Program-made: the position numbers and the translations under genes
Assembly: GCF_014648395.1 (NCBI RefSeq)
Contig: NZ_BMRA01000002.1
Span: 592,150 to 656,149 of the forward strand
Source of the DNA: Micromonospora fulviviridis
GTDB lineage: Bacteria; Actinomycetota; Actinomycetes; Mycobacteriales; Micromonosporaceae
Direction: 5' to 3'
Length of the DNA: 64,000 bases
Part shown: positions 8,648 to 16,408 of the stretch, piece by piece
Position numbering within the stretch: position 1 is the first letter of the stretch
Layout of the letters: each line of letters opens with the position of its first letter
The notes under the pieces: generated by a model
What the model saw: only the letters and a program-made list of their open reading frames with translations
The model's database searches: none
What the model was told of the DNA's origin: nothing

Positions 8648-9682
8648 GTGGCTGACCGGCTGGAGGAGTACCGGCGGAAACGGGACGCGGCGCGTACCCC
8701 GGAGCCGGTGCCGGAACCGACCCCGGAGCGGAAGCGGGCCGCGCGGCGCAAGCCCCGGTTCGTGATCCAGCAGCACCACGCCCGGAGCCTGCACTGGGAC
8801 CTGCGCCTGGAGCACGACGGCGTGCTGGCCTCCTGGGCGGTGCCGCGCGGCCTGCCCCGCGACCCGGGCCGCAACCACCTCGCCGTGCACACCGAGGACC
8901 ATCCGATGGAGTACCTCACCTTCCACGGCGAGATCCCGGCCGGCGAGTACGGCGGCGGTCGGATGAGCGTCCACGACACCGGCACCTACCGCGCGGAGAA
9001 GTGGCGCGACGACGAGGTGATCGTGGTCCTGGACGGCCGGCGGACGAAGGGGCGGTACGTCCTCTTCGCCACCGGCGGCCGGGGCCGGGACTGGATGGTC
9101 CGCCGCACCGACCCGGCCCCGGAGGGCTGGACGCCGATGCCCGAGCTGGTCCGTCCCATGCACACCACGCCCGGCAAGGGCCTGCCGAAGGACGAGGCCT
9201 CCTGGGGCTACGAGCTGCGCTGGGACGGCGTGCGGGCGATGGCCTACGTCTCCGGCGGCCGGTTGAGGCTGCTCGACTCCGCGGACGAGGAGGTCACCGG
9301 GGCGTACCCGTGGCTGCGGGCGATGGCCGAGGAGCTGGCCCCGGTCGAGGCGGTGCTGGACGGCGTGCTGGTCCGGATCGACCCGGGCGGGCGGGTCAAG
9401 CCACCCAGCAAGCGGGACGGCCAGTTCCTCGCCGTCGACCTGCTCTGGCTGGAGGGCGTGACCAGCCTCGACGTGCCGTACGCGCAGCGCCGGGAGCTGC
9501 TCGACGGTCTGGCGCTGACCGGCCCGCACTGGCAGACTCCGCCGTGGTTCCCGGGGGTCGGCGCCGACGCCCTGCGGACCGCCCGCGAGCAGGGGCTCCC
9601 GGGGGTGGTGGCCAAGCGCCTGGACTCCCCCTATGAGCCGGGTCGGCGCAGCCGGCACTGGTTGAGCCTCGACCCGAGCTGA
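8648..9682 (+). CDS. LigD-type 3'-phosphoesterase with degenerate ligase domain
   Basis: 344 residues in two parts. Residues ~37-155 are a LigD 3'-phosphoesterase (PE) domain, which trims 3'-phosphate and ribonucleotide ends during non-homologous end joining; its metal and phosphate ligands look intact in SLHWDLRLEHDGVL and LAVHTEDHP. Residues ~185-344 resemble the adenylation domain of ATP-dependent ligases, but motif I reads RWDG (191-194) where the catalytic Lys belongs, motif III has Val for Glu (LDGVLV), and motif IV lacks its Glu (PGVVAK). No OB-fold follows. The ligase part is therefore predicted to be inactive. The GTG start has GGAG nine bases upstream. Threonine synthase follows after 8 bp. 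Confidence 0.88.
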   Translation: MADRLEEYRRKRDAARTPEPVPEPTPERKRAARRKPRFVIQQHHARSLHWDLRLEHDGVLASWAVPRGLPRDPGRNHLAVHTEDHPMEYLTFHGEIPAGEYGGGRMSVHDTGTYRAEKWRDDEVIVVLDGRRTKGRYVLFATGGRGRDWMVRRTDPAPEGWTPMPELVRPMHTTPGKGLPKDEASWGYELRWDGVRAMAYVSGGRLRLLDSADEEVTGAYPWLRAMAEELAPVEAVLDGVLVRIDPGGRVKPPSKRDGQFLAVDLLWLEGVTSLDVPYAQRRELLDGLALTGPHWQTPPWFPGVGADALRTAREQGLPGVVAKRLDSPYEPGRRSRHWLSLDPS

Positions 9683-9690
9683 GGAGCACC

Positions 9691-10878
9691 GTGCACCTGA
9701 CGCACCTGGAGTGCCCGCGCTGCGACCGGCGGCATCCGGCCGACAAGTTGCAGAACCTGTGCGAGTGCGGCTCTCCGCTGCTGGCCCGCTACGACCTGGC
9801 CGCGGTGGCCGCCGCGGTCACCCCGGAGCAGTTCGGGCTGCGCCCGGCCGACCTGTGGCGCTACCGGGAGCTGTTGCCGGTGGCCGATCCCCGTTTCGTC
9901 ACCACGCTGGGCGAGGGCTGGACGCCGCTGCTGCGCGCCCCGGCGTACGGGCAGGAGATCGGGATCCCGGACCTGATCGTGAAGGACGAGGGGCTGACCC
10001 CGACCGGGTCGTTCAAGGCCCGGGGCGCGGCGGTCGGCGTGAGCCGGGCCCGGGAGCTGGGCGTCGAGCGGATCGCCATGCCGACGAACGGCAACGCGGG
10101 CGCGGCCTGGGCGACGTACGCGGCCCGGGCCGGGATGGGCGCGACCATCGCCATGCCCCTCGACGCGCCGACCATCTGCCGGCGGGAGTGCGTCGCCGCC
10201 GGGGCGGACCTGCGGCTGGTGGACGGCCTGATCAGCGACGCCGGCCGGTGGGTGGCCCGGCTGGTCGCCGAGTCGGGCGGGCGGGTCTTCGACGCCGGCA
10301 CGCTGCGCGAGCCGTACCGCCTGGAGGGCAAGAAGACCATGGGGTACGAGATCGTCGAGCAGCTCGGCTGGCAGGTGCCCGACGTGATCATCTATCCGAC
10401 CGGCGGCGGGGTCGGGCTGATCGGCATCCACAAGGCGCTGCACGAGCTGCGCGAGCTGGGCTGGGTGGAGGACCGGCTGCCCCGCCTCGTCGCGGTGCAG
10501 TCCACCGGCTGCGCGCCGATCGTCCGGGCGTTCGCGGCCGGCGAACCGCGGGCCACCCCGTGGGCGGACGCCCACACCCTGGCGTTCGGCATCACCGTGC
10601 CCGCCCCGCTCGGCGACGAGCTGATCCTGGCCGCGCTGCGGGAGAGCGGCGGCACCGCGATCGCCGTGGACGACGCGGAGATCCTCACCGACCTGCGTGA
10701 CTTCGCCGCACGGGAGGGCCTGCTGCTCTGCCCCGAGGGGGCGGCCTGCCTGACCGCCGCCCGGCATCTGCGGGCCGGCGGCTGGATCCGCTCCGGCGAG
10801 CGGGTGGTGGTGCTCAACACCGGCGCGGGCCTCAAGTATCCGGAGACGGTGGACGTCTCCGGCGTGCCGACGGTGTGA
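9691..10878 (+). CDS. thrC: Threonine synthase
   Basis: PLP enzyme converting O-phosphohomoserine to threonine, 395 residues. The N-terminus has a zinc-ribbon-like CPRC...CECG element common in class II actinobacterial and archaeal ThrC. The PLP lysine is in PTGSFKARGA; NGNAGAA binds the substrate phosphate and the glycine-rich PTGGGVGLIG loop binds the cofactor phosphate. The GTG start has AGGAGCACC just upstream. The gene is separate from hom and thrB, which are not in this window. Some pathway paralogues of this fold exist, so a related lyase cannot be fully excluded. Confidence 0.92.
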   Translation: MHLTHLECPRCDRRHPADKLQNLCECGSPLLARYDLAAVAAAVTPEQFGLRPADLWRYRELLPVADPRFVTTLGEGWTPLLRAPAYGQEIGIPDLIVKDEGLTPTGSFKARGAAVGVSRARELGVERIAMPTNGNAGAAWATYAARAGMGATIAMPLDAPTICRRECVAAGADLRLVDGLISDAGRWVARLVAESGGRVFDAGTLREPYRLEGKKTMGYEIVEQLGWQVPDVIIYPTGGGVGLIGIHKALHELRELGWVEDRLPRLVAVQSTGCAPIVRAFAAGEPRATPWADAHTLAFGITVPAPLGDELILAALRESGGTAIAVDDAEILTDLRDFAAREGLLLCPEGAACLTAARHLRAGGWIRSGERVVVLNTGAGLKYPETVDVSGVPTV

Positions 10879-10907
10879 CGCGGGCCCCCGTGACCGGGGA
10901 GCCCGCG
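10879..10907. terminator. Bidirectional hairpin between thrC and pectate lyase
   Basis: A CGCGGGC/GCCCGCG stem continues with CCCCG/CGGGG around a TGAC loop, broken by one bulged A. It lies between the stops of two convergent genes. Confidence 0.75.
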
Positions 10908-10917
10908 CCGGACCGTT

Positions 10918-12285
10918 CTACCGGTAGGTGATGTCGGAGGCGGAGTAGAAGCAGTTCACCCCGTCGGCGCCCGCGCCGATCTCGGTGGGTTCGCTGCCCT
11001 TCGGCACGCCCTGGTACTTGACGCAGATCCGGGTGGACCGGTTCGGGTCGTTGAGGATGGTGATCCGGCTGAACCGGGCCGTGTCGCCCCAGTTGGTGTT
11101 GATGCCGGCCAGCACCTTGGTGCCGGTGGCGGTGACGTTGTCCATCACCACGTGGCGCTGGTAGGAGGTGGAGCAGTTGCCGCAGGCCCGGTAGAGCTTG
11201 CCGGCGCTCTCCACCCGGAAGTTGCGGATGTAAACGGTGCCCGGGCCGTTGTGCTGGAAGACCTTGTCGCTGGCCGACCGGGCGCCCCCGCCGTCCACCG
11301 TGTAGGTGGTGCCGCCGCGGAAGGTGGCGGCGTCCTCGCCGACGTCCTCCCACCAGACGTTGACCAGCGTGCAGTTGCCCTCGCAGTGCACGCCGTCGCC
11401 AGCCGGCGCGCCGATGATGACGTTCTTCAGCGTGGCGCCGGCGGCCAGCTCGAACATCGGGTCCTGGCTCTCGCTCTGCCCGCCGTCGCCGATGCCGTAG
11501 TAGCGCTTCATTCCGCCGTCGAAGGTGCCGGAGACCGCGGTGGTGGCGTCCACCTTGACGCTGGCGGTGGGCGTGGGCCACGAGGCGGGCGGCGGCGTGG
11601 TGCCGGTGGGGGTCGGGGTGGGCGAGCCGGGCGGGGTGCTGGTCGGCGGCGTGGTCGGGGTGCTGACCGAGGAGTCCACCGCCACGTCGTCGAAGCTGCC
11701 GGCGGCGTAGGCGGTGACCAGGCCGATCCGGCCGGCGCCCACGAGGCTGTTGCTGCCGCCGCCGACCTGGGCGCCGTTGACGTAGCCGCGGATGGTGCTG
11801 CCGCTGGCCTCGATCCTCAGGGTGTACCAGGTGCCGGTGGTCGCGCCGACCGACGCCGAGCCGAGCGAGGTGATCTGGCTGCCGTTGACCGCCTGGAGTT
11901 CGGCCCGGCCGGAGCCGAGCAGGGCCAGCCGGTACATCTTGGTGCTGCTGCTGGCCCGGGCGGCGAGCCCGACCAGGGCGCTGGACGAGGCGAAGCCGGT
12001 CGGGCGTACCCGGGCCTGCACCTGGTAGTCGGTCCAGCCGGTCTGGCCGGCGAACTGGCGGGCCAGCTCGCTGGCGGTGCTGGACTGGGTGAAGGCCCCG
12101 TCGGCGACCGCCCAGGTCCCGCCGGACTTGGACCAGCCGGCGGCGTCGCCGTCGGAGAAGGTGTCGGAGAAGACGGTGGCGGCGAAGGCCGAGGTCCCCA
12201 TCCCGGCGGCGAGCGCCGCCACGGTGGCTCCGGCGCCCACCGCGAGCAGCAGCGGGCGGCGGAGTCTGGCACGTGAGGTCTGCAC
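10918..12285 (-). CDS. Secreted PL3 pectate lyase with N-terminal LamG-like domain
   Basis: Extracellular, calcium-dependent polygalacturonate lyase of 455 residues. Residues 1-35 are a signal peptide ending SAFA. Residues ~36-205 form a concanavalin-like LamG-type domain, probably carbohydrate-binding. A Thr/Pro linker (~208-240) leads to a C-terminal PL3 beta-helix with the family pattern HCEGNC, WWEDVGEDAATF and a cysteine-rich KLYRACGNCS segment; the Lys/Arg of VMDNVTATG and RICVKYQG lie in the catalytic region. The GTG start is preceded by a near-perfect AAGGAGGACAACC ribosome site. A LacI-type inverted repeat upstream suggests sugar control. Confidence 0.93.
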   Translation of the reverse strand: MQTSRARLRRPLLLAVGAGATVAALAAGMGTSAFAATVFSDTFSDGDAAGWSKSGGTWAVADGAFTQSSTASELARQFAGQTGWTDYQVQARVRPTGFASSSALVGLAARASSSTKMYRLALLGSGRAELQAVNGSQITSLGSASVGATTGTWYTLRIEASGSTIRGYVNGAQVGGGSNSLVGAGRIGLVTAYAAGSFDDVAVDSSVSTPTTPPTSTPPGSPTPTPTGTTPPPASWPTPTASVKVDATTAVSGTFDGGMKRYYGIGDGGQSESQDPMFELAAGATLKNVIIGAPAGDGVHCEGNCTLVNVWWEDVGEDAATFRGGTTYTVDGGGARSASDKVFQHNGPGTVYIRNFRVESAGKLYRACGNCSTSYQRHVVMDNVTATGTKVLAGINTNWGDTARFSRITILNDPNRSTRICVKYQGVPKGSEPTEIGAGADGVNCFYSASDITYR

Positions 12286-12417
12286 GGTTGTCCTCCTTGA
12301 GGCACGTGGTGGTGGACCGCCGCGGCGGAGGGTCGACGCCTGGCCACGGTCGCGACGGTCGGTGCGCCCCGGCCGGAGGCCCGGTCTCCGGATGCGGGGG
12401 CGAGGAAGCGGAGCCCA

Positions 12418-12431
12418 GGAAAGGGCTTTCC
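12418..12431. promoter_or_regulatory. Candidate LacI-type operator upstream of pectate lyase
   Basis: GGAAAG-GG-CTTTCC is a 6-bp-arm inverted repeat 133 bp upstream of the pectate lyase start. Its layout resembles the GAAAGCGCTTTC sites of LacI-family regulators of polysaccharide use. The non-canonical GG centre lowers confidence. Confidence 0.4.
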
Positions 12432-12508
12432 CGTACCAGCAGGCTAGGCCCGTGCAGATATCGACGTCAATGGCTGCGATGTGCAGGATTGTTGCAGGTC
12501 AAACGACT

Positions 12509-12539
12509 CGCGCTCCACCATGGGTGATGGTGGAGCGCG
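12509..12539. terminator. Hairpin terminator after the cupin gene
   Basis: A perfect 13-bp stem (CGCGCTCCACCAT and its complement) with loop GGGTG lies 17 bp beyond the stop of the minus-strand cupin gene. Confidence 0.75.
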
Positions 12540-12556
12540 GAAGCGGTTCGGCGCGG

Positions 12557-12949
12557 TCAGGAGGTGGGCGGCTCGTCCTCGCCGGCTGCCTCGGCCGCCT
12601 CGGCCTCCTCCTTGGTCCGGTGCACCGCCCCGTCGGCGTGGTCCGGCGGGCCGTACACCGTGTACAGCACGAGCGGGTTGGGGCCGGTGTTGACGAAGTT
12701 GTGTTTCGTGCCGGCCGGTACGACCACGAGGTCGCCCGCCACGACCTCCTTCTTCTCCCCGGCCACCCGCGCCTCGCCGGTGCCGCTGACGAAGGTCAGG
12801 ATCTGGTCGATGCCCTCGTGGACCTCCTCGCCGATCTCCCCGCCCGCCGGGATCGTCATGATCACCAGCTGGGTGTGCTCCCCGGTCCAGAGCACGCGGC
12901 GGAAGTCGGGACTCTTCTCGGCGACGGTCGCGATCGTGAAATGCTCCAT
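12557..12949 (-). CDS. Cupin-domain protein
   Basis: Small single-domain cupin of 130 residues. Motif 1 is recognisable as GEEVHEGIDQILTFVSG and motif 2 as GDLVVVPAGTKHNFVN, giving a likely metal site of two His and one Glu plus the motif-2 His. The C-terminal ~25 residues are an acidic Ala/Glu-rich tail. Such proteins may be isomerases, dioxygenases or small-molecule binders; the sequence does not decide. I chose the internal ATG (MEHF) because the cupin homology begins there. It is likely cytoplasmic. Confidence 0.85.
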   Translation of the reverse strand: MEHFTIATVAEKSPDFRRVLWTGEHTQLVIMTIPAGGEIGEEVHEGIDQILTFVSGTGEARVAGEKKEVVAGDLVVVPAGTKHNFVNTGPNPLVLYTVYGPPDHADGAVHRTKEEAEAAEAAGEDEPPTS

Positions 12950-13149
12950 GGCCCGCACATACCCGGTCCCCGCGCCGCTCACGCCGGGACTCGCAAATGG
13001 TGGAATTCCCCACCCGCCCGGGGTTTGGATCCCCTCTGGACGGGCATCTGCTGCTCCGAGACCGGTGCACGCTGGCCGGTCGAGCCAGGTCCCTGCTGTC
13101 GTACCGCCGTACGGCTGCGGTGGTGGGAGACGGCCAGAGCGCGGCGACG

Positions 13150-13932
13150 TTACGACCCAGGTCGGGCGGCGCCGTGCGCTCGTGTGCGCACCCGGTCCGC
13201 CCACCGGCACCCGGCCAGCACGAACGCCGCCGCCAGGAAGCCCAGCAGGTCGGCCCAGACCCCACCCCCGGTCACCCGGACGCGGTACTCCTCCGCGCTG
13301 TAGAAGACCAGCCCCGGACCCGGGGCGCCGCCCGCCGGCCAGGCCGGCGGCACCACGCCGAGCGCGGCCACCGCCGCCAGGCCCAGGCCCAGGGCCGCGG
13401 GCACCGACCCCGACCGGACCAGGGCCACCAGGGCGAGGGCCACCAGCACGAGGTACGCCGGCAGCACGTCGCCCGGGTCGGGCGGCAGCGCGTACGGGGG
13501 CAGGAAGACCGCGCTGTCCCGGACCACGGCGAGCAGGCCGGCCAGCACGGCCAGCACCACGGCGGCAGCCGTGCGACGCCGGTCCGGCGCCCGCCTCGGC
13601 AGGGCGGCGACGGCCACCGCTAGCCCGATCCCGGCCACGCCGCGCAGGGCCTGTTCCGCGGTCCACCCCGGCTCGACCGGTGGCGCTGCCACCCAGCCGA
13701 ACTGCGGCTCACCGTGCAGGGGCGCGGTCGCCACAGCGACGGCGGCCGCGGCGACGGCCAGCCCGTACCGGGCGCGGGGTGGCAGTTCGGGCGCGGTCAG
13801 CGCGGCGCCGGCCAGGGCGCACCAGGCCAGGGCCTGCGCGGCCGGCAGCAGCGGCTGGTCGTACCAGCGCCCGACCAGGTGGGCGAGGGCCGACAGGGCC
13901 GCGGCGGCGACGAGCAGGCGGTGGGGGCGCAC
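13150..13932 (-). CDS. Unknown polytopic membrane protein
   Basis: Protein of about 260 residues with roughly seven hydrophobic, Ala/Leu/Val-rich segments and short arginine-rich loops. I do not recognise a family. The GTG at 13932 is the first plausible start of the hydrophobic frame; there is no strong ribosome site. A loop near residues 205-225 (GLVFYSAEEYRVRV) is the only long polar stretch. It lies 47 bp downstream of the unknown gene at 13980 on the same strand, so the two may form one transcript. Confidence 0.6.
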   Translation of the reverse strand: MRPHRLLVAAAALSALAHLVGRWYDQPLLPAAQALAWCALAGAALTAPELPPRARYGLAVAAAAVAVATAPLHGEPQFGWVAAPPVEPGWTAEQALRGVAGIGLAVAVAALPRRAPDRRRTAAAVVLAVLAGLLAVVRDSAVFLPPYALPPDPGDVLPAYLVLVALALVALVRSGSVPAALGLGLAAVAALGVVPPAWPAGGAPGPGLVFYSAEEYRVRVTGGGVWADLLGFLAAAFVLAGCRWADRVRTRAHGAARPGS

Positions 13933-13979
13933 CGCGCGATGCTGCCACAGGACACCCGCCCGGCACCGCCCCGCGCCGG

Positions 13980-14381
13980 TCAGGCGAGCACGGCCAGGTG
14001 GAACGGGCGGTCGGTGTGGCCGCTCGCCGCGTACGTCTCGACGAAGACCGCGTTCGGGATGCCGGTTCGCGGCGCCACCGTGATGGCCCCCTGCGGGGCG
14101 AGCCCGCCTGCGGCGGGCCCCACGGTGCCGACGTAGGCCGCGCCGGCGACGTCCTGGTCGAAGGCGACCTGGTACATCCCGGCGGCCAGGCGGGTGGCCG
14201 AGGTGGCGCCGAGCCCGCGGACCAGGCTGCCGTTCGCGTCGACCACGGCGAACAGCACGCGGGCGGTGGCCGGCAGTCCGGCCGCGGTGCACGAGTTGAT
14301 CTCGGTGTCGGCGCGGGCGGCCTCCTCCGCGTCGGGGGCGGGCTGGCCGACCGCTCCCCTCCTCGATCTGGAGCTGGACAT
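13980..14381 (-). CDS. Small unknown protein with probable beta-sandwich
   Basis: Unrecognised protein of 133 residues. The N-terminal ~35 residues are basic then acidic (SSSRSRRG, DAEEAARAD). The rest looks beta-rich, with ATARVLFAVVDANGSL and GMYQVAFDQDVAGAAYVGTVG, suggesting a small beta-sandwich such as those in actinobacterial repeat proteins. No signal peptide is evident from this start. The ATG at 14381 is chosen because AGAGAGGA lies 5 bp upstream. The inverted repeat at 14509-14528 lies upstream. Confidence 0.6.
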   Translation of the reverse strand: MSSSRSRRGAVGQPAPDAEEAARADTEINSCTAAGLPATARVLFAVVDANGSLVRGLGATSATRLAAGMYQVAFDQDVAGAAYVGTVGPAAGGLAPQGAITVAPRTGIPNAVFVETYAASGHTDRPFHLAVLA

Positions 14382-14706
14382 GGCGGTCCTCTCTGCCGCC
14401 GGTGCGGCGGCGGCGGCGAGGCGTACGGGGCGGGCGGGCGGATCGGCGGCGATCGCCCTCCGTGTTCCCGAAGCTATGCCGGCCCACCGCCCGCCAACCA
14501 GCGGCAGCACTGTCCGATCAAGGACAGTTCAGGCCGCTGAGCTGGGAAAACGCGGTCGCGGAGGGCTGTGCGACATCGGATCGGAGCGCTCGGGGCCCCG
14601 AGCGTCCGGCCCCGTCAGGAGGTGCCGGCCCGCGCGACGCCGGATGGATCGGCAACGATGCCCGGAAGGCCCGTGGCGGAACGCGATCGGGTCGCTACAT
14701 TGAAGT
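14382..14706. other. Divergent intergenic region
   Basis: A 325-bp gap between the divergent genes at 13980 and 14707. It contains an inverted repeat at 14509-14528 and a TACATT element at 14696-14701 only five bases before the Beta-family ATG, consistent with a leaderless transcript. No further gene is supported. Confidence 0.45.
14509..14528. repeat. Inverted repeat, possible operator
   Basis: ACTGTCC and GGACAGT form 7-bp arms around GATCAA in the divergent promoter region. Such a dyad can bind a dimeric regulator; which one is unknown. Confidence 0.4.
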
Positions 14707-15810
14707 ATGGTGCCCGCCCACGGGGGTCGGGCGGCGGAACCGGTCTACCGCCCTGTGCTGGCCGGTCGTCGGGGTGAGCTGGAGGCGCTGGCCCATCTCG
14801 ACGACGCGACCGCTCCGCTGCTCGCTCCGGTCATCGACGTCCACGCGGTGGATCCGTGCACCGTGGACCTGCTCGGCCGGCTGCCGGCCGGGCTCCTTCC
14901 CGCCGTCGACGTGTCGGCGCTGCCCGACTCGCCGGAGAGCGAACTGGTCCGCTGGGGCGTACCGCTGCTGCCGGTGATCGGGCTCGCGGAGGGCGACCGG
15001 CGGCTGGTGGCGCACGGCGCGGCCGCCCGGGCGTACGCGCGGCGGGCGGTGGTCCGGCTGCGGACCGGGCAGGACCGGGGCGGTCCGGACGCCTCCACGG
15101 CCGCGGTCGAGCGGGTGTGGCGGCTGGCCGGGCTGGTGCCGGAGCAGTGCGACCTGCTCGTCGACGCGGGAGACGTGTGCTGCCCGGCCGATGTCCGGCT
15201 GGTCGAGCCCCGGGTCCGGCGGCTGGCGGAGTGGGCCCGGCGGCACGCCTGGCGCTCGGTCAGCGTGGCGGCCGGCGGGATGCCGCCGACGCTGGCCCGG
15301 CTCCCCACCGACGAGCCGGTACGCGTCGACCGCTTCGACTGGCAGCTCTCGCAGCGCCTGGCCGACCTCGGTCTCGGCTACGGGGACTACGGCGTGAGCT
15401 GCGCGGTGCCCGGGGCGGACGGGCCGGGCGACCGGCTGCCGACGCTGCGCTACACCACGACCGGGGCGTGGTGGGTCTACCGGTGGTCGCGCCGGGGTGG
15501 CCGCGGTGACGACCGGTTCGCCGACCTGTGCCGCACGCTCGTCGCGTCCCCGCACTGGACGGCCGCGGGCGCGAGCTTCTCCTGGGGCGACCACGAGATC
15601 CTGCGCCGGGCACGGCGCGGCGCGGGCGCCGGCTCACCGGCGAACTGGATCGCGTGGAGCACGTCGCACCACCTGGCGCACGTGCTGGCCACGCTGCTCC
15701 GCTTGGAGCGGGAACAGCGCGGCGGGCCCTGGCGGGCCGATCAGGACAGCCCCGAGCGGGGGCGTGCCGGCCGGCCGCAGCGCGGCGGCGAGACGCGTCG
15801 CGCCGGGTGA
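14707..15810 (+). CDS. Beta_protein-family protein (phage/defence-associated family)
   Basis: Protein of 367 residues resembling the Beta_protein family, named from a phage protein and often found in mobile and defence-type loci. Family-like features are the N-terminal YRPVLAGRRGELEALAHL, the PVIDVHAVD segment, FDWQLSQRLADLG followed by GYGDYGVSC, and LRYTTTGAWWVYRWS. The C-terminal ~30 residues are a disordered Arg/Gly tail. The biochemical role of the family is not established, to my knowledge. The ATG has no Shine-Dalgarno and lies five bases after a TACATT box, so translation may be leaderless. The convergent HesB-like gene begins 1 bp beyond its stop. Confidence 0.7.
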   Translation: MVPAHGGRAAEPVYRPVLAGRRGELEALAHLDDATAPLLAPVIDVHAVDPCTVDLLGRLPAGLLPAVDVSALPDSPESELVRWGVPLLPVIGLAEGDRRLVAHGAAARAYARRAVVRLRTGQDRGGPDASTAAVERVWRLAGLVPEQCDLLVDAGDVCCPADVRLVEPRVRRLAEWARRHAWRSVSVAAGGMPPTLARLPTDEPVRVDRFDWQLSQRLADLGLGYGDYGVSCAVPGADGPGDRLPTLRYTTTGAWWVYRWSRRGGRGDDRFADLCRTLVASPHWTAAGASFSWGDHEILRRARRGAGAGSPANWIAWSTSHHLAHVLATLLRLEREQRGGPWRADQDSPERGRAGRPQRGGETRRAG

Positions 15811-15811
15811 G

Positions 15812-16093
15812 TCACTCCTTCTCGGTGAAGCCGAACTGGACGATGCCCTCGTCGTCGACCGTAGCGTCCACGGAGGTGTCGTTGAGCAGTTCGGCGGCGT
15901 CGGCGTCGAGGAAGATGCGGGCCCCCTGGTTGTCCACCACCTGGTCGCCCTGGATCGGCTCCTCGACCAGCTCGATGGAGAGCGAGCCGGCGTCGGTGTC
16001 GGCGGCGATGCGCAGGCCACCGGCCTCGGCGACGTCCTGCTGGTTGGCCAGGTCACGGATCACCAGGATGGCGTTTTCGGTCATGGTCAGCAT
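15812..16093 (-). CDS. HesB/IscA-like protein lacking cysteines
   Basis: 93-residue protein with the fold pattern of A-type iron-sulfur carriers: an N-terminal helix (LTMTENAILVIRDLANQQ), a GLRI strand, and the C-terminal DADAAELL...VDATVDDEG segment. The three cysteines that bind iron in IscA/ErpA are all missing; the protein has no cysteine. It therefore cannot be a conventional cluster carrier. Cys-less relatives are widespread in actinobacteria, but their role is not settled. The ATG at 16093 is chosen because GAGGAG lies seven to eight bases upstream; a second ATG is three codons inside. Confidence 0.8.
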   Translation of the reverse strand: MLTMTENAILVIRDLANQQDVAEAGGLRIAADTDAGSLSIELVEEPIQGDQVVDNQGARIFLDADAAELLNDTSVDATVDDEGIVQFGFTEKE

Positions 16094-16408
16094 GGCGGCA
16101 CTCCTCGTGGGCTGGTTCGGGAATCGCGGGCGGTCGACGGCCCGTGCGGCCGGTCGAGGCCCGGGGATGGCGAATCAGGCTTCGCCGTGCAAACCAGGGC
16201 AGGTCGAACGCCCCTCACGGCCTACGGTGCCCCCTGCCCGGGCATCCGTCAAATAGAGCCGGGTCAGTCGACACCGGACCGGTGACGCCGCGCCGACGAA
16301 TGTTTTTCCCGCCGTATTCGGGGTATTGCGGCGGGTTCGGCCCCCGTCCGTCAATAACTTTCGCGCGGGAGTCTTCTCCGGAGGAAAGCTCCATGGCAGC
16401 ATCGGCAC
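16094..16408. other. Divergent intergenic region
   Basis: A 315-bp gap between the HesB-like and PBP4 genes, AT-richer around 16295-16370. A 7-bp stem (CCCGCCG/CGGCGGG, 16308-16335) with a 14-base loop is present. It probably holds both promoters. No gene is seen. Confidence 0.4.

Noticed and set aside
3343-12285. Polysaccharide-utilisation cluster joining cellulase and pectate lyase
   Set aside because: The two genes are 6 kb apart with unrelated genes and terminators between them, and their operator-like sites differ.
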